Shown here one piece after another: positions 25,407 through 32,842 of a DNA stretch of 64,000 bases. Made by a program: the position numbers and the translations under genes. Positions within the stretch are counted from its first letter, which is position 1. Each line of letters begins with the position of its first letter. The DNA lies in assembly GCA_028278225.1 (NCBI GenBank), contig JANQEU010000045.1, forward strand, positions 124,001 through 188,000, written 5' to 3'. Below the pieces are notes generated by a model. It saw only the letters and a list, made by a program, of their open reading frames with translations. It was not told the DNA's origin and made no database searches. Source of the DNA: Cyclobacteriaceae bacterium. GTDB taxonomy: Bacteria; Bacteroidota; Bacteroidia; Cytophagales; Cyclobacteriaceae.

Positions 25407-27785
25407 ATGAATTTTACAACCAGACTATTATTAGCCTGCGTGTTGATCTGGGGAGTAACCAGCTCTTCTCAGGCGCAGGATGGGTCGGACATTCTGGAAA
25501 TGTCTCTTGAAGACCTTATGAGCATGGAGATCACTTCGATCTCGAAGAAAGCAGAAAAACTGCAGAACGCATCTTCATCGATGTATGTGTTAACTTCCGA
25601 AGATATCACACGGTCGGGAGCAACGACGTTGCATGAAGTACTAAGAAACGTACCCGGCTATTGGGGTGTTCAGGATGAGTATTCTTCGGTCTATTCATCT
25701 ATCAGAAACTCCCCTACGGAAAACGGCTCCACAGGGACTGTCCTTTACCTGCTGGATGGGACTCCAATACAGGATTTAATGGGATCCACATTTTCATTTG
25801 TGAATTTTGATATTCCGATGGATGAAATTGACCGGATTGAAATTATCCGCGGGTCAGGCGGTACGGTTTATGGGGCCAATTCGGCAACGGGGGTAGTGAA
25901 CATATTCACAAAGAATCCCGAAAATTACGATGGGATTAATCTGCGAACGGAGGCAGCTGCACCCGGGTATACGGCAACCAGTATTCGTGCCGGAGGGACT
26001 ATTTCCCACAGGCTATCTGTTTCCGGCTACGGAAAATTCAGATATTTCTCGGGTTTTGAGTCCATGGCCGGGGTTGACGAGGATGGAAACAGGACAGTTG
26101 ATAATTCCAGGTTTGATAAAAACTATGACAAGTCAAATGTTTTCAGCGCCGGGCTTAAACTGAATCACAATCTGAATGACAATTCAAAAGTGTCGGGAAG
26201 ATTCCATTACAATGGACTTCAGAAGTACGCCTATACCAATTATTATGACCGAAATTTCGCTTTTACCGGTGATGATGTCCTGGTAGAAAATAAGGTGAAG
26301 TCAAATCGTTTAGTAGGAAACATAAGGTACGATTACACATTTGGTGATAGTCATGACATATTTTTTAGAGCATCCACCAACATTGAAAATGACTTTATCA
26401 AGGCAGGTGGAGGCTATCAGGTCTCAAATGCAATATATGATTTTGAGATCCAGGACAATATTTCAATCGGTACCAGGTATGACTTAAGTCTAGGGGCTAA
26501 TTTCAGATTGGTAAATTTTGACATCCACGACATCAACAATGCTGAGGTAATAAACTATATCGAGCCTGATTCCCGGGAATCGATCAAAGGAGTGTTTGTC
26601 CAGGACAAGATCAAATTTTTCGGCGACAGGCTGAACATCATTCTTGGCATCAAATCTGAGAATTATTCACTGGTAAACAGCAATTACTACCTTTCACCGA
26701 TGGCCAAGCTGGCATTCATCCCGAATGACAATTTGACAATCTGGGGTGGTTACAATCAGTCCTTTACAACTCCCGGATTTAACAATACCAATATTGACTT
26801 CTTCCTCTTTCAGACGCCCGGGATCGAGGCGTGGACAGCCGCGGCACAGCAGGGTGTAAGTGCGCAGGTATTTACTCAGGCTTATGATGCAGCTATTGCT
26901 GCCGGCGCAGATGACGCCACAGCTACTGCAATTGCCAACACAGAGGTAAGTAATTTTCTGGCTTCCCCGACAGGGCAGCAAACTGTGGCTGCAACCGCAC
27001 AGTCGCTTAGCCAGGAAAACCCCAATGTGGCCGTGAAAAATGGATCGGCGACCGTTCCCACCAGGTTCCAGACAGTTGAGTTTGGTTTCAGGACAGGCTT
27101 GAAAAACTTTGTGTCATTGGAATCCAACTTCTTTTATACCAATATTTCCGATGGTGTGAGGGAAAGCCAGGATCCCATTCACCTGGATGAAGAATCCATC
27201 ACACAGCCTGGTAGATTTGCTTCCTACTATCTGTATGGTAACTATGCTGAAGGAACCAGTATAGGCGCCGAAAATATGATCCGGATCCAACCCGTACAAG
27301 GCATTTCCCTGGAACTCACGCACTCGTGGCTCCAGACAACCTGGAGATGGCAGACAAATGAAGACTTCGATGTCAATGACAGTAATGTTGTGTCAGATAA
27401 GGATATAACTCCGGATGTGCCTATGATACCGGAAAATGTTTTCAGGTTTAAAGGTCAATTTGATTTACCCCGGAATTTCAATTTCACTTTGGGGCTTATT
27501 CACGCATCGGAGTTCAGGACCCAGGCCAACTATGTCACCGATAAGGAACGATATGAAAATATAGCCATAGGTGAGTCGAATACTAAAATTGCTCCAAATA
27601 GCTCAAGGACAATCGTGAATCTTCGTCTTGAAAAGAAAATGATCAATGACAAACTAACATTGTATGCTTTCGGAAATGATATCACCAATAGGGGGATTAT
27701 CGCCGACACAAACAATATCTACAACGTGACATTGAGCAAAATCGGTGCAATGTATGGTTTCGGGATAAACTTCCGAATGAAATAA
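25407..27785 (+). CDS. TonB-dependent receptor of the YfiR-linked type
   Basis: Start at 25407 gives 792 residues with a normal signal peptide (MNFTTRLLLACVLIWGV). The N-terminus has the LEMSLEDLMSMEITSISKK segment common to receptors encoded beside YfiR-like proteins, then a plug domain (SGATTLHEVLRNVPGYWG, DEIDRIEIIRGSGGTVYGAN) and a barrel. Residues about 472-530 are a striking Ala/Gln/Thr-rich insertion in a barrel loop. It may sense, rather than import, its ligand, as its operon mates are a transducer and a YfiR homologue. An intrinsic terminator follows. Confidence 0.88.
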   Translation: MNFTTRLLLACVLIWGVTSSSQAQDGSDILEMSLEDLMSMEITSISKKAEKLQNASSSMYVLTSEDITRSGATTLHEVLRNVPGYWGVQDEYSSVYSSIRNSPTENGSTGTVLYLLDGTPIQDLMGSTFSFVNFDIPMDEIDRIEIIRGSGGTVYGANSATGVVNIFTKNPENYDGINLRTEAAAPGYTATSIRAGGTISHRLSVSGYGKFRYFSGFESMAGVDEDGNRTVDNSRFDKNYDKSNVFSAGLKLNHNLNDNSKVSGRFHYNGLQKYAYTNYYDRNFAFTGDDVLVENKVKSNRLVGNIRYDYTFGDSHDIFFRASTNIENDFIKAGGGYQVSNAIYDFEIQDNISIGTRYDLSLGANFRLVNFDIHDINNAEVINYIEPDSRESIKGVFVQDKIKFFGDRLNIILGIKSENYSLVNSNYYLSPMAKLAFIPNDNLTIWGGYNQSFTTPGFNNTNIDFFLFQTPGIEAWTAAAQQGVSAQVFTQAYDAAIAAGADDATATAIANTEVSNFLASPTGQQTVAATAQSLSQENPNVAVKNGSATVPTRFQTVEFGFRTGLKNFVSLESNFFYTNISDGVRESQDPIHLDEESITQPGRFASYYLYGNYAEGTSIGAENMIRIQPVQGISLELTHSWLQTTWRWQTNEDFDVNDSNVVSDKDITPDVPMIPENVFRFKGQFDLPRNFNFTLGLIHASEFRTQANYVTDKERYENIAIGESNTKIAPNSSRTIVNLRLEKKMINDKLTLYAFGNDITNRGIIADTNNIYNVTLSKIGAMYGFGINFRMK

Positions 27786-27803
27786 ACTGAGTTTTACTTG
27801 TGA

Positions 27804-28430
27804 TTAGTTTGAAGCGCTTAACCGGTCGCCGGTAGGCGCTTCTTTTTCGTCCTCCCTTAGTAACGTTTCCGTGATCTCACTGAGTTTCCTCACTTTATAT
27901 GCAAAATCACCATTAAGCTTATTTCGGATTAAGCGCAGGTTTTGAAGCAGCAGGTCCGTTTCGTCCGGCAAAATTTCCTCCAGCACTTCCCGAAATCGTT
28001 TTGCAAAAGTCGGAGACCTGCCATTGGTACTAATACCTATTTTAAGGTCTCCTTTTTTTACCGTCGATCCAAGGTAGAAATCACATAATTGAGGCGTGTC
28101 GGCAACATTGACCAGTATGTTCCTTTCTCTGGCCTTTTTTCTGATTCGCCCATGGAGTGTGCGATCATTGGTAGCAAGTATCAGAATGTCAACCTCGTTT
28201 AGATCGGTATTCCTGAATCTTCTTGATTCAACTGTCACAGCCGGATGGGTTCTACTTTTTTCAAGGATTTCTGATTTAACTGTACGCGCCACGACCCTGA
28301 CATTGGCATTTGAGTCATTTTTGAGAATCCCCTGCAGTTTCTCCAATCCTACGGATCCACCTCCCACAATCAGCGTGTTGATTTGATCCATCTTCAGAAA
28401 AACCGGAAAAAGCGGATTCCCGGAACTCAT
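27804..28430 (-). CDS. Siroheme synthase: precorrin-2 dehydrogenase / sirohydrochlorin ferrochelatase
   Basis: A 208-residue protein matching the N-terminal half of CysG / Met8p: a Rossmann motif LIVGGGSVGLEKLQGIL, DILILATNDRTLHGRI, NVADTPQLCDFYLGS, and the dimerisation or chelatase region KIGISTNGRSPTFAKRFREV. It oxidises precorrin-2 and inserts iron to make siroheme. The methylase half is encoded separately by the upstream cobA gene, which overlaps by 4 bp. Last gene of the sulfite reductase operon, consistent with supplying its cofactor. Confidence 0.92.
   Translation of the reverse strand: MSSGNPLFPVFLKMDQINTLIVGGGSVGLEKLQGILKNDSNANVRVVARTVKSEILEKSRTHPAVTVESRRFRNTDLNEVDILILATNDRTLHGRIRKKARERNILVNVADTPQLCDFYLGSTVKKGDLKIGISTNGRSPTFAKRFREVLEEILPDETDLLLQNLRLIRNKLNGDFAYKVRKLSEITETLLREDEKEAPTGDRLSASN
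27811..27846 (+). terminator. Strong intrinsic terminator of the receptor operon
   Basis: GAAGCGC and GCGCTTC enclose an inner ACCGG/CCGGT stem and are followed by TTTTT. It ends the plus-strand operon but lies within the last codons of the minus-strand siroheme gene, encoding that protein's C-terminal tail. Confidence 0.8.
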
Positions 28431-29200
28431 GCTGCATAAACCTTTTGATCCCGGTTCCCTCCAAAGTTCAAATCAGCGTAGCGCGCACCTTCACCAAATA
28501 TCAACAATGCCGGCGAAGAAGGGTTTTTGAAATCAGCTTTTTGGGTGATATCAGCAACAGTACCTTTGATGATCCCGTCGCCTTTCAAAGAACCATTGCT
28601 GATAATTGCTACCGGTAATTCATGGCGCTCTTCAATCTGATAGATCTCAACAATCTGCTCCAGTTTTCTCAATCCCATAAAAATGACCGCTGTGGGTGCA
28701 TATTTTGCTGCAATGAATACCTCCTCGCTGATTTTTCCGTCAGCCGCAGTAGCAGTAAGTACGGAAAAACTTTGGTTCACACCTCTGCATGTCAGCGGTA
28801 TTCCATAGTAACCGGGAAGATTGATACTGCTGATCCCAATCACCACATCAGTTGCAATGCCGTGCGCATCTGCATACTGTACTTCCTCAAAACCTCTGGC
28901 AAAAACAAAAGGGTCACCCCCTTTTAATCTTACAGCATGACCTTTTTCCAGGGCCTTTTCAACAATGAGCCGGTTGATGGTCTCCTGGGAGATGCTGGCT
29001 TTACCTGCCCGTTTCCCAACAGGAACATGTTCGGCATTGGCCGCATACTGCAGGAGATCCGGGTGTACCAATGCATCATAAAGCACTACATCCGCTGTAG
29101 CCAGTACTTTCACACCTTTAACTGTGATCAAATCCGGATCGCCCGGACCGGCGCCAATGAGGGTAAGTTTAGCCGTTTTCATAGATCTTCGTGATTGCAT
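28427..29200 (-). CDS. cobA: Uroporphyrinogen-III C-methyltransferase
   Basis: A 257-residue SUMT. The N-terminal LTLIGAGPGDPDLITVKG loop, VLYDALVHP, VRLKGGDPFVFARGFEE and YGIPLTCRGVNQ are the family signatures; SAM is the methyl donor. It makes precorrin-2, the precursor of siroheme. It begins 3 bp after the sulfite reductase stop and overlaps the siroheme synthase by 4 bp. ATG 29185 (MKTAKLTLIGAG) is an alternative start. Confidence 0.94.
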   Translation of the reverse strand: MQSRRSMKTAKLTLIGAGPGDPDLITVKGVKVLATADVVLYDALVHPDLLQYAANAEHVPVGKRAGKASISQETINRLIVEKALEKGHAVRLKGGDPFVFARGFEEVQYADAHGIATDVVIGISSINLPGYYGIPLTCRGVNQSFSVLTATAADGKISEEVFIAAKYAPTAVIFMGLRKLEQIVEIYQIEERHELPVAIISNGSLKGDGIIKGTVADITQKADFKNPSSPALLIFGEGARYADLNFGGNRDQKVYAA

Positions 29201-29203
29201 TAA

Positions 29204-31333
29204 CTAGGCCCTGTAAAAATCGCTGATAACCTCTTTATCATTTCTCGAATTATCCAACTCAAGCTTCCTGATTGCGACAACTTTATTTAAAAAATCCTCC
29301 GCCTGTCCCAGGTACCATACCGCAAAAGACTCATCAGGCTCATTTTGATGGATCTGAAGTACCAATTCCCTGAAAGAAATCGGCAGGCCAATCCTCCCCT
29401 TTTCATAGACATGGGTCTGGAAGTCATCAATTATACCATTGTGTGTATTACATTGTATGTCCCTGCTTAATAAAAACCCTTTTGCTCCAATGACAAAGGC
29501 ATTGTAGCTCCAGTATATCACGTTAGACCACTTTCTATCTAATGTCGCCTCCCTGGCGCTCCTCAGTCTTTCCCTGGCATCATTCAATATCGTACCGACC
29601 AGGTCTGTTGTTACCCCGGCACATTCACCTATACCGATTTCGGGAACGAAATCTACCTGATCCCCCCAGTCCTGGTATTCTTCATCCGTCATGGTTGCCA
29701 TATTCGCCAAAGGCTTTAGAAGATTATAGAAGTAGATCTTCCCATTTCGCCTGAAATATGCGTTGAAATATTCCCCCTCTTCCGCGTTGGCCTCATAATC
29801 ATCCAGCATGAGGCTTAAAGCCACAGGGATTCTCTTTGTGGGTATTTTGATTACCTTCTCGGCGATGTATCCCTTTCCGTCCGGGTCTACTCCGCCTCCG
29901 AGTACAACCTGCATTGCGGGTGAAATCCTGTTGTGATATTTTAAGCTGCTTCCATGAAATCCGATATTAGCCACCATATGCTGACCACAGGAATTCATAC
30001 ATCCGCTGATCTTTATCTTAATGTTTTGCTCATCAATCAAATGCGGGTAATCATTCCGGATCAGATTTTCGAGGATAGTCGTTATTGCCGTGCTGTCAGT
30101 CACTCCCAGATTGCACGTGTCCGTACCGGGGCATGCCGTGATGTCAGCCAGCGAGTCAAACCCGGGATCTGATAGTCCGATATTCTCAAGTTCTGCAAAC
30201 AGGTTGTGAAGGTTGGCCGCACTCACATATCTGAAAAGCAGCCCCTGATTAACCGTAAGCCTTATGTCTCTGGATGCATACTTTTCGGCAATTCCTGCAA
30301 GACCATAGGCTTTTTCATGATCGAGGTTCCCCAATGGTATTCTGATTTTTACCGCATAGAAATCCTCCTGCTTCTGTTCAACGACATTAGCGATTTTCCA
30401 AAGCTCATATTTTTTCACATCCTTAATAGGCATTCGCGAGATTTGGTTGAAAGGGGGGATTCTATGTTCTTCAGGAGTTTCATCGATGGGGTAGGACGTA
30501 AATGGCAATGCTTTTTGTTCATCCTCTATCAATTTCAGAAACCCCTCCAGGCCTATGCCTTTTTGGGGATCTACAAGGTATTTCAATCGCGCTTTGTGCC
30601 TTCTTTCCCTTTCTCCATACCGATCAAAAACCCGCAATCCTGACTCAATGAATGGAATGACTCCGTCTGCAGGCAAAAATTCCAGAGCCTCGCGGGCCAT
30701 CATCGCCTGCGCACCTAATCCCCCTGCTACGAGTACCTTGAATCCCTTTTTTCCATCTCTGATCCTTGGAATGAATCCAAAATCATGAATATATGTGAAA
30801 GCCGCATCCTCATCACTTGAGGAAAAAGCCATCTTTATCTTCCTTCCCATATCCTGGCAAACAGGATTCCTCAGGAAATATTCAAAAACTGCCTGGGCGT
30901 ATGGAGATACATCAAAAGGTTCATTTGGATCGACTCCCGCCAATGCCGAGGCGGTTATACCTCTCACGGTGTTTCCACACGACTCCCTGGTTGTCACACC
31001 TACTTCTTCCAGTTGCCGCCAGATCTCCGGAGCATCTTCCAGTTGTACATAGTGCATCTGAATGTTCTGACGGGTGGTTATATGGAGATTACCATTACTA
31101 TATCGATTGGACAAATCGGCAATCCTGCGTAATTGTGTTGGTGAGAGCTTTCCATAAGGTATCTTGATCCTGAACATTTGTACTCCCGGCTGTCGCTGAC
31201 CATAAACACCTCTTGTCAGTCGATATGCCTTGAAGCGTTCTTCAGGAATTTTACCGTCTTTGTATTCATTTATCTTGTATTGAAGCTCATTAATATCTTT
31301 TTGAGCTTCGGCATTGATTATGGAGTTGGTCAT
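29204..31333 (-). CDS. Ferredoxin-type sulfite (nitrite/sulfite) reductase with C-terminal HEPN-like domain
   Basis: A 709-residue enzyme with two nitrite/sulfite reductase repeats. Siroheme and [4Fe-4S] ligands are visible as C-x5-C (ACPGTDTCNLG) and C-x3-C (SGCMNSCGQH) near residues 405-450. Reaction: six-electron reduction of sulfite to sulfide (or nitrite to ammonia). From about residue 575 a helical extension (WSNVIYWSYNAFVIGAKGFL) matches a HEPN domain and has an R-x6-H motif (RDIQCNTH). It is first in an operon with the two siroheme genes. The leader holds a SAM-I riboswitch and cysteine-codon ORFs, which favours sulfite as substrate. Confidence 0.9.
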   Translation of the reverse strand: MTNSIINAEAQKDINELQYKINEYKDGKIPEERFKAYRLTRGVYGQRQPGVQMFRIKIPYGKLSPTQLRRIADLSNRYSNGNLHITTRQNIQMHYVQLEDAPEIWRQLEEVGVTTRESCGNTVRGITASALAGVDPNEPFDVSPYAQAVFEYFLRNPVCQDMGRKIKMAFSSSDEDAAFTYIHDFGFIPRIRDGKKGFKVLVAGGLGAQAMMAREALEFLPADGVIPFIESGLRVFDRYGERERRHKARLKYLVDPQKGIGLEGFLKLIEDEQKALPFTSYPIDETPEEHRIPPFNQISRMPIKDVKKYELWKIANVVEQKQEDFYAVKIRIPLGNLDHEKAYGLAGIAEKYASRDIRLTVNQGLLFRYVSAANLHNLFAELENIGLSDPGFDSLADITACPGTDTCNLGVTDSTAITTILENLIRNDYPHLIDEQNIKIKISGCMNSCGQHMVANIGFHGSSLKYHNRISPAMQVVLGGGVDPDGKGYIAEKVIKIPTKRIPVALSLMLDDYEANAEEGEYFNAYFRRNGKIYFYNLLKPLANMATMTDEEYQDWGDQVDFVPEIGIGECAGVTTDLVGTILNDARERLRSAREATLDRKWSNVIYWSYNAFVIGAKGFLLSRDIQCNTHNGIIDDFQTHVYEKGRIGLPISFRELVLQIHQNEPDESFAVWYLGQAEDFLNKVVAIRKLELDNSRNDKEVISDFYRA

Positions 31334-31361
31334 GATTGTTCTAATTCAATTTTTTTGTAAC

Positions 31362-31394
31362 AAAAAAAACCCGGAGGAAGGCCACCCGGGGTTT
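31362..31394 (-). terminator. Attenuator terminator before the sulfite reductase gene
   Basis: On the minus strand AAACCC pairs with GGGTTT and GGG-T-GG pairs with CCTCC around a CCTT loop, followed by eight T residues (31369-31362). It ends 29 nt before the reductase ATG and 24 nt after the stop of the 16-codon leader ORF. This is the geometry of a ribosome-mediated attenuator. Its left arm also contains GGTGGC (31386-31381), which can pair with GCCACT inside the leader ORF. Confidence 0.85.
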
Positions 31395-31418
31395 CGTTAG
31401 TAGTTTTTATATATAACG
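31395..31418 (-). repeat. Hairpin CGTTA-N14-TAACG between leader ORF and terminator
   Basis: A perfect 5-bp stem lies directly after the leader stop codon and ends one nucleotide before the terminator left arm. It could act as a pause hairpin or help set the alternative folds. Confidence 0.4.
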
Positions 31419-31469
31419 TTATTTCAGTGGCATTTCAAAGGTTATTTTATGCATACAACAACACATCAT
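31419..31469 (-). CDS. Cysteine leader peptide MMCCCMHKITFEMPLK
   Basis: A 16-codon frame (ATG ATG TGT TGT TGT ATG ...) ends at TAA 31421-31419, just upstream of the terminator at 31394-31362. Three consecutive Cys codons at 31463-31455 would stall ribosomes when Cys-tRNA is scarce. The codons for MPL contain GCCACT (31431-31426), which can pair with GGTGGC in the terminator left arm, an antiterminator available only when the ribosome waits upstream at the Cys codons. This is a classical attenuation design; similar polycysteine leader ORFs are known in mycobacteria. Expression is inferred. Confidence 0.8.
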   Translation of the reverse strand: MMCCCMHKITFEMPLK

Positions 31470-31511
31470 GACGGTTGAGTCTAAGTCCCTGTTAATTCTG
31501 TTTAAATTCAT

Positions 31512-31541
31512 AACAATTATCTACGTTGCATTCAATTCAAA
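31512..31541 (-). promoter_or_regulatory. Possible internal promoter TTTG-N18-TAATTGTT
   Basis: TTTG at 31541-31538 and TAATTGTT at 31519-31512 approximate the Bacteroidota consensus imperfectly. If active it would yield a transcript carrying only the second cysteine leader and not the riboswitch. Confidence 0.25.
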
Positions 31542-31575
31542 GTTTGATCTATTTCTGCATTTTTTCTTCACAGTT

Positions 31576-31595
31576 CGCCAAATGTCAGCTTTGCG
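31576..31595 (-). repeat. Hairpin CGCAAA / TTTGGCG downstream of first leader ORF
   Basis: A six-pair stem with one bulged G and a 7-nt loop, located 12 nt after the first leader stop. No T tract follows, so it is not an intrinsic terminator. Confidence 0.35.
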
Positions 31596-31606
31596 CTAAA
31601 CCCGTT

Positions 31607-31681
31607 TTACCGGCAGCAACAATCGGTAAACCTTATGGTTAGTGGTTTTAACTGCAGATTTGATTTTTTTCTCTTTTCCAT
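31607..31681 (-). CDS. 24-residue leader peptide ending Cys-Cys-Cys-Arg, controlled by SAM-I riboswitch
   Basis: The ATG at 31681 directly follows the 3' strand of the SAM-I P1 helix. The frame starts MEKRKKSNLQLK and ends RFTDCCCR before TAA. The three Cys codons (TGT TGC TGC, 31621-31613) lie exactly in the 11-nt loop of a perfect 7-bp hairpin, TTTACCG (31630-31624) with CGGTAAA (31612-31606). Stalled or passing ribosomes would melt this hairpin. No U-rich terminator follows, so any control may be by Rho, RNA stability or coupling. Coding is inferred from layout; not shown. Confidence 0.65.
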   Translation of the reverse strand: MEKRKKSNLQLKPLTIRFTDCCCR

Positions 31682-31781
31682 AATTTATATTCACTTTCAA
31701 GTTCAGGAATTAGCACCTTAATGGGGTGATCAGGTTGCTAGCGCTTCCTCGAGCCTGTCTCTCCACGCTTCTTTATAAATT
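31682..31781 (-). ncRNA. SAM-I riboswitch (S box)
   Basis: The minus strand shows the S-box layout. P1 is an 8-bp AATTTATA/TATAAATT helix. P2 is AGCG/CGCT with the conserved GGAGAGACAGGCTC internal segment. Next come the AGCAACC joint, a short P3, the highly conserved AAGGTGCTAATTCC block and a small P4 (ACTT/AAGT). SAM binding would stabilise P1. P1 ends immediately before an ATG, so bound SAM should hide the ribosome start site of the cysteine leader ORF. It is 349 nt upstream of the sulfite reductase gene on the same strand. Confidence 0.92.
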
Positions 31782-31806
31782 ATCCTTCCGCCAGGGAATG
31801 ATGCTG

Positions 31807-31838
31807 CAAATCTTATACAAAGATTTTAAAACATCAAA
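31807..31838 (-). promoter_or_regulatory. Candidate promoter for the SAM-I leader, TTTG-N19-TAAGATTTG
   Basis: TTTG at 31838-31835 and TAAGATTTG at 31815-31807 resemble the -33 and -7 boxes with one extra base in the -7 box. Transcription would begin near 31803, about 20 nt before the riboswitch. Confidence 0.45.
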
Positions 31839-31900
31839 ATATGAAAAATAAATATTGCTTAACTTCTCTCATATTTCGCTTGCAGATATAATTCTCACTT

Positions 31901-32842
31901 GTGTCAATAACATCTGATAATGCTGTAGAAAGAATATGCCGGTTTTCGGTTTGGATGGTAACCGTGTTTAATGTTCTCAACTTCACCATTATATTTTTCG
32001 TAACCGCCGAGGGTCTGACCAATGGAGCAATCCGGCTTGTATTTTGTGAATTCGGGATAATAATTGCCTGGGTATTGAGCAGAGAGGGCCATATCCAGGC
32101 TTCCTCCATAGTATTCCTGACAACAATTTACCTGGCTTTCTTAATTTATCCATTCTCCTTTTTCTGGGAAACAAAATCTGCCGAAGACGTCTTCCTGACC
32201 TTATTCATTTTCATTGCGCTCAATTCAATAGTATTGGTTTTTTATGATCTGAGGCATGAGTCAGTGAAAATAGTACTCTGGCTGGCCTTGTTTTTTATAA
32301 CCTTTTTTGTGGTTTTTTTCTATTCCCTGAACAACCTGAACAGGGAACGTTATGGTGCTGTCAAAATAACTTTTGATTCCCAGCCAGTACTGCTTTATGG
32401 CTACATCAGTGCGTGTGTATTTCTCCTGGTGGTGATAGCAGTGTTCAAAATGAACAACCAGAGAAATAAGCATTTTCTCGAACTAAAAAATCAATTGCTG
32501 ACCGAACAAAAAGAGATAAGCAGTAATCAGAAATTGACCCTGGAAAAAAAACAACAGGAGCTGATCACCGTCCGGGATCAATTATCATCTCTCAACGAAT
32601 CCCTGGAAAGGAGAGTTCAACAAAGAAGGAACGAGCTGGAAGCTGCCAGAGAAAAGTTGGTCAAATACGGGTTCATCAATGAAGAACTTGACCGCACGGT
32701 ATCGGAACTAACGGATTATATTGATCAAATGTCTTTTGAGGATTCCGAAGTGGCAAAACTGAATTCCATTGTGAATGAGCTGGATAACTTGATAAGAAAG
32801 ATAAATAGTGCAATTTCAAATGTAGAATCGGAAATAGCATGA
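31901..32842 (+). CDS. Membrane protein with C-terminal coiled coil, kinase-like but lacking the His and catalytic domain
   Basis: A GTG start gives 313 residues: about six membrane helices (to residue 190), then a charged coiled coil (about 195-255, SLNESLERRVQQRRNELEAA) and a short helical tail with LVKYGFINEELDRTV. This tail aligns with LLKYGFMNSHLLRAPV of the downstream protein, where the latter has the His of a kinase dimerisation helix. This protein has Glu instead of His and no ATPase domain. It overlaps the next gene by 4 bp (ATGA). The two are likely partners in a signalling complex. Function unknown. Confidence 0.7.
   Translation: MSITSDNAVERICRFSVWMVTVFNVLNFTIIFFVTAEGLTNGAIRLVFCEFGIIIAWVLSREGHIQASSIVFLTTIYLAFLIYPFSFFWETKSAEDVFLTLFIFIALNSIVLVFYDLRHESVKIVLWLALFFITFFVVFFYSLNNLNRERYGAVKITFDSQPVLLYGYISACVFLLVVIAVFKMNNQRNKHFLELKNQLLTEQKEISSNQKLTLEKKQQELITVRDQLSSLNESLERRVQQRRNELEAAREKLVKYGFINEELDRTVSELTDYIDQMSFEDSEVAKLNSIVNELDNLIRKINSAISNVESEIA

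Noticed and set aside
31178..31360. 60-codon plus-strand frame over the start of the reductase gene
   Set aside because: Antisense to a clear enzyme start and overlaps the attenuator region; no family features.
31576..31595. Hairpin after the first cysteine leader as an intrinsic terminator
   Set aside because: No U tract; cannot be called a terminator.
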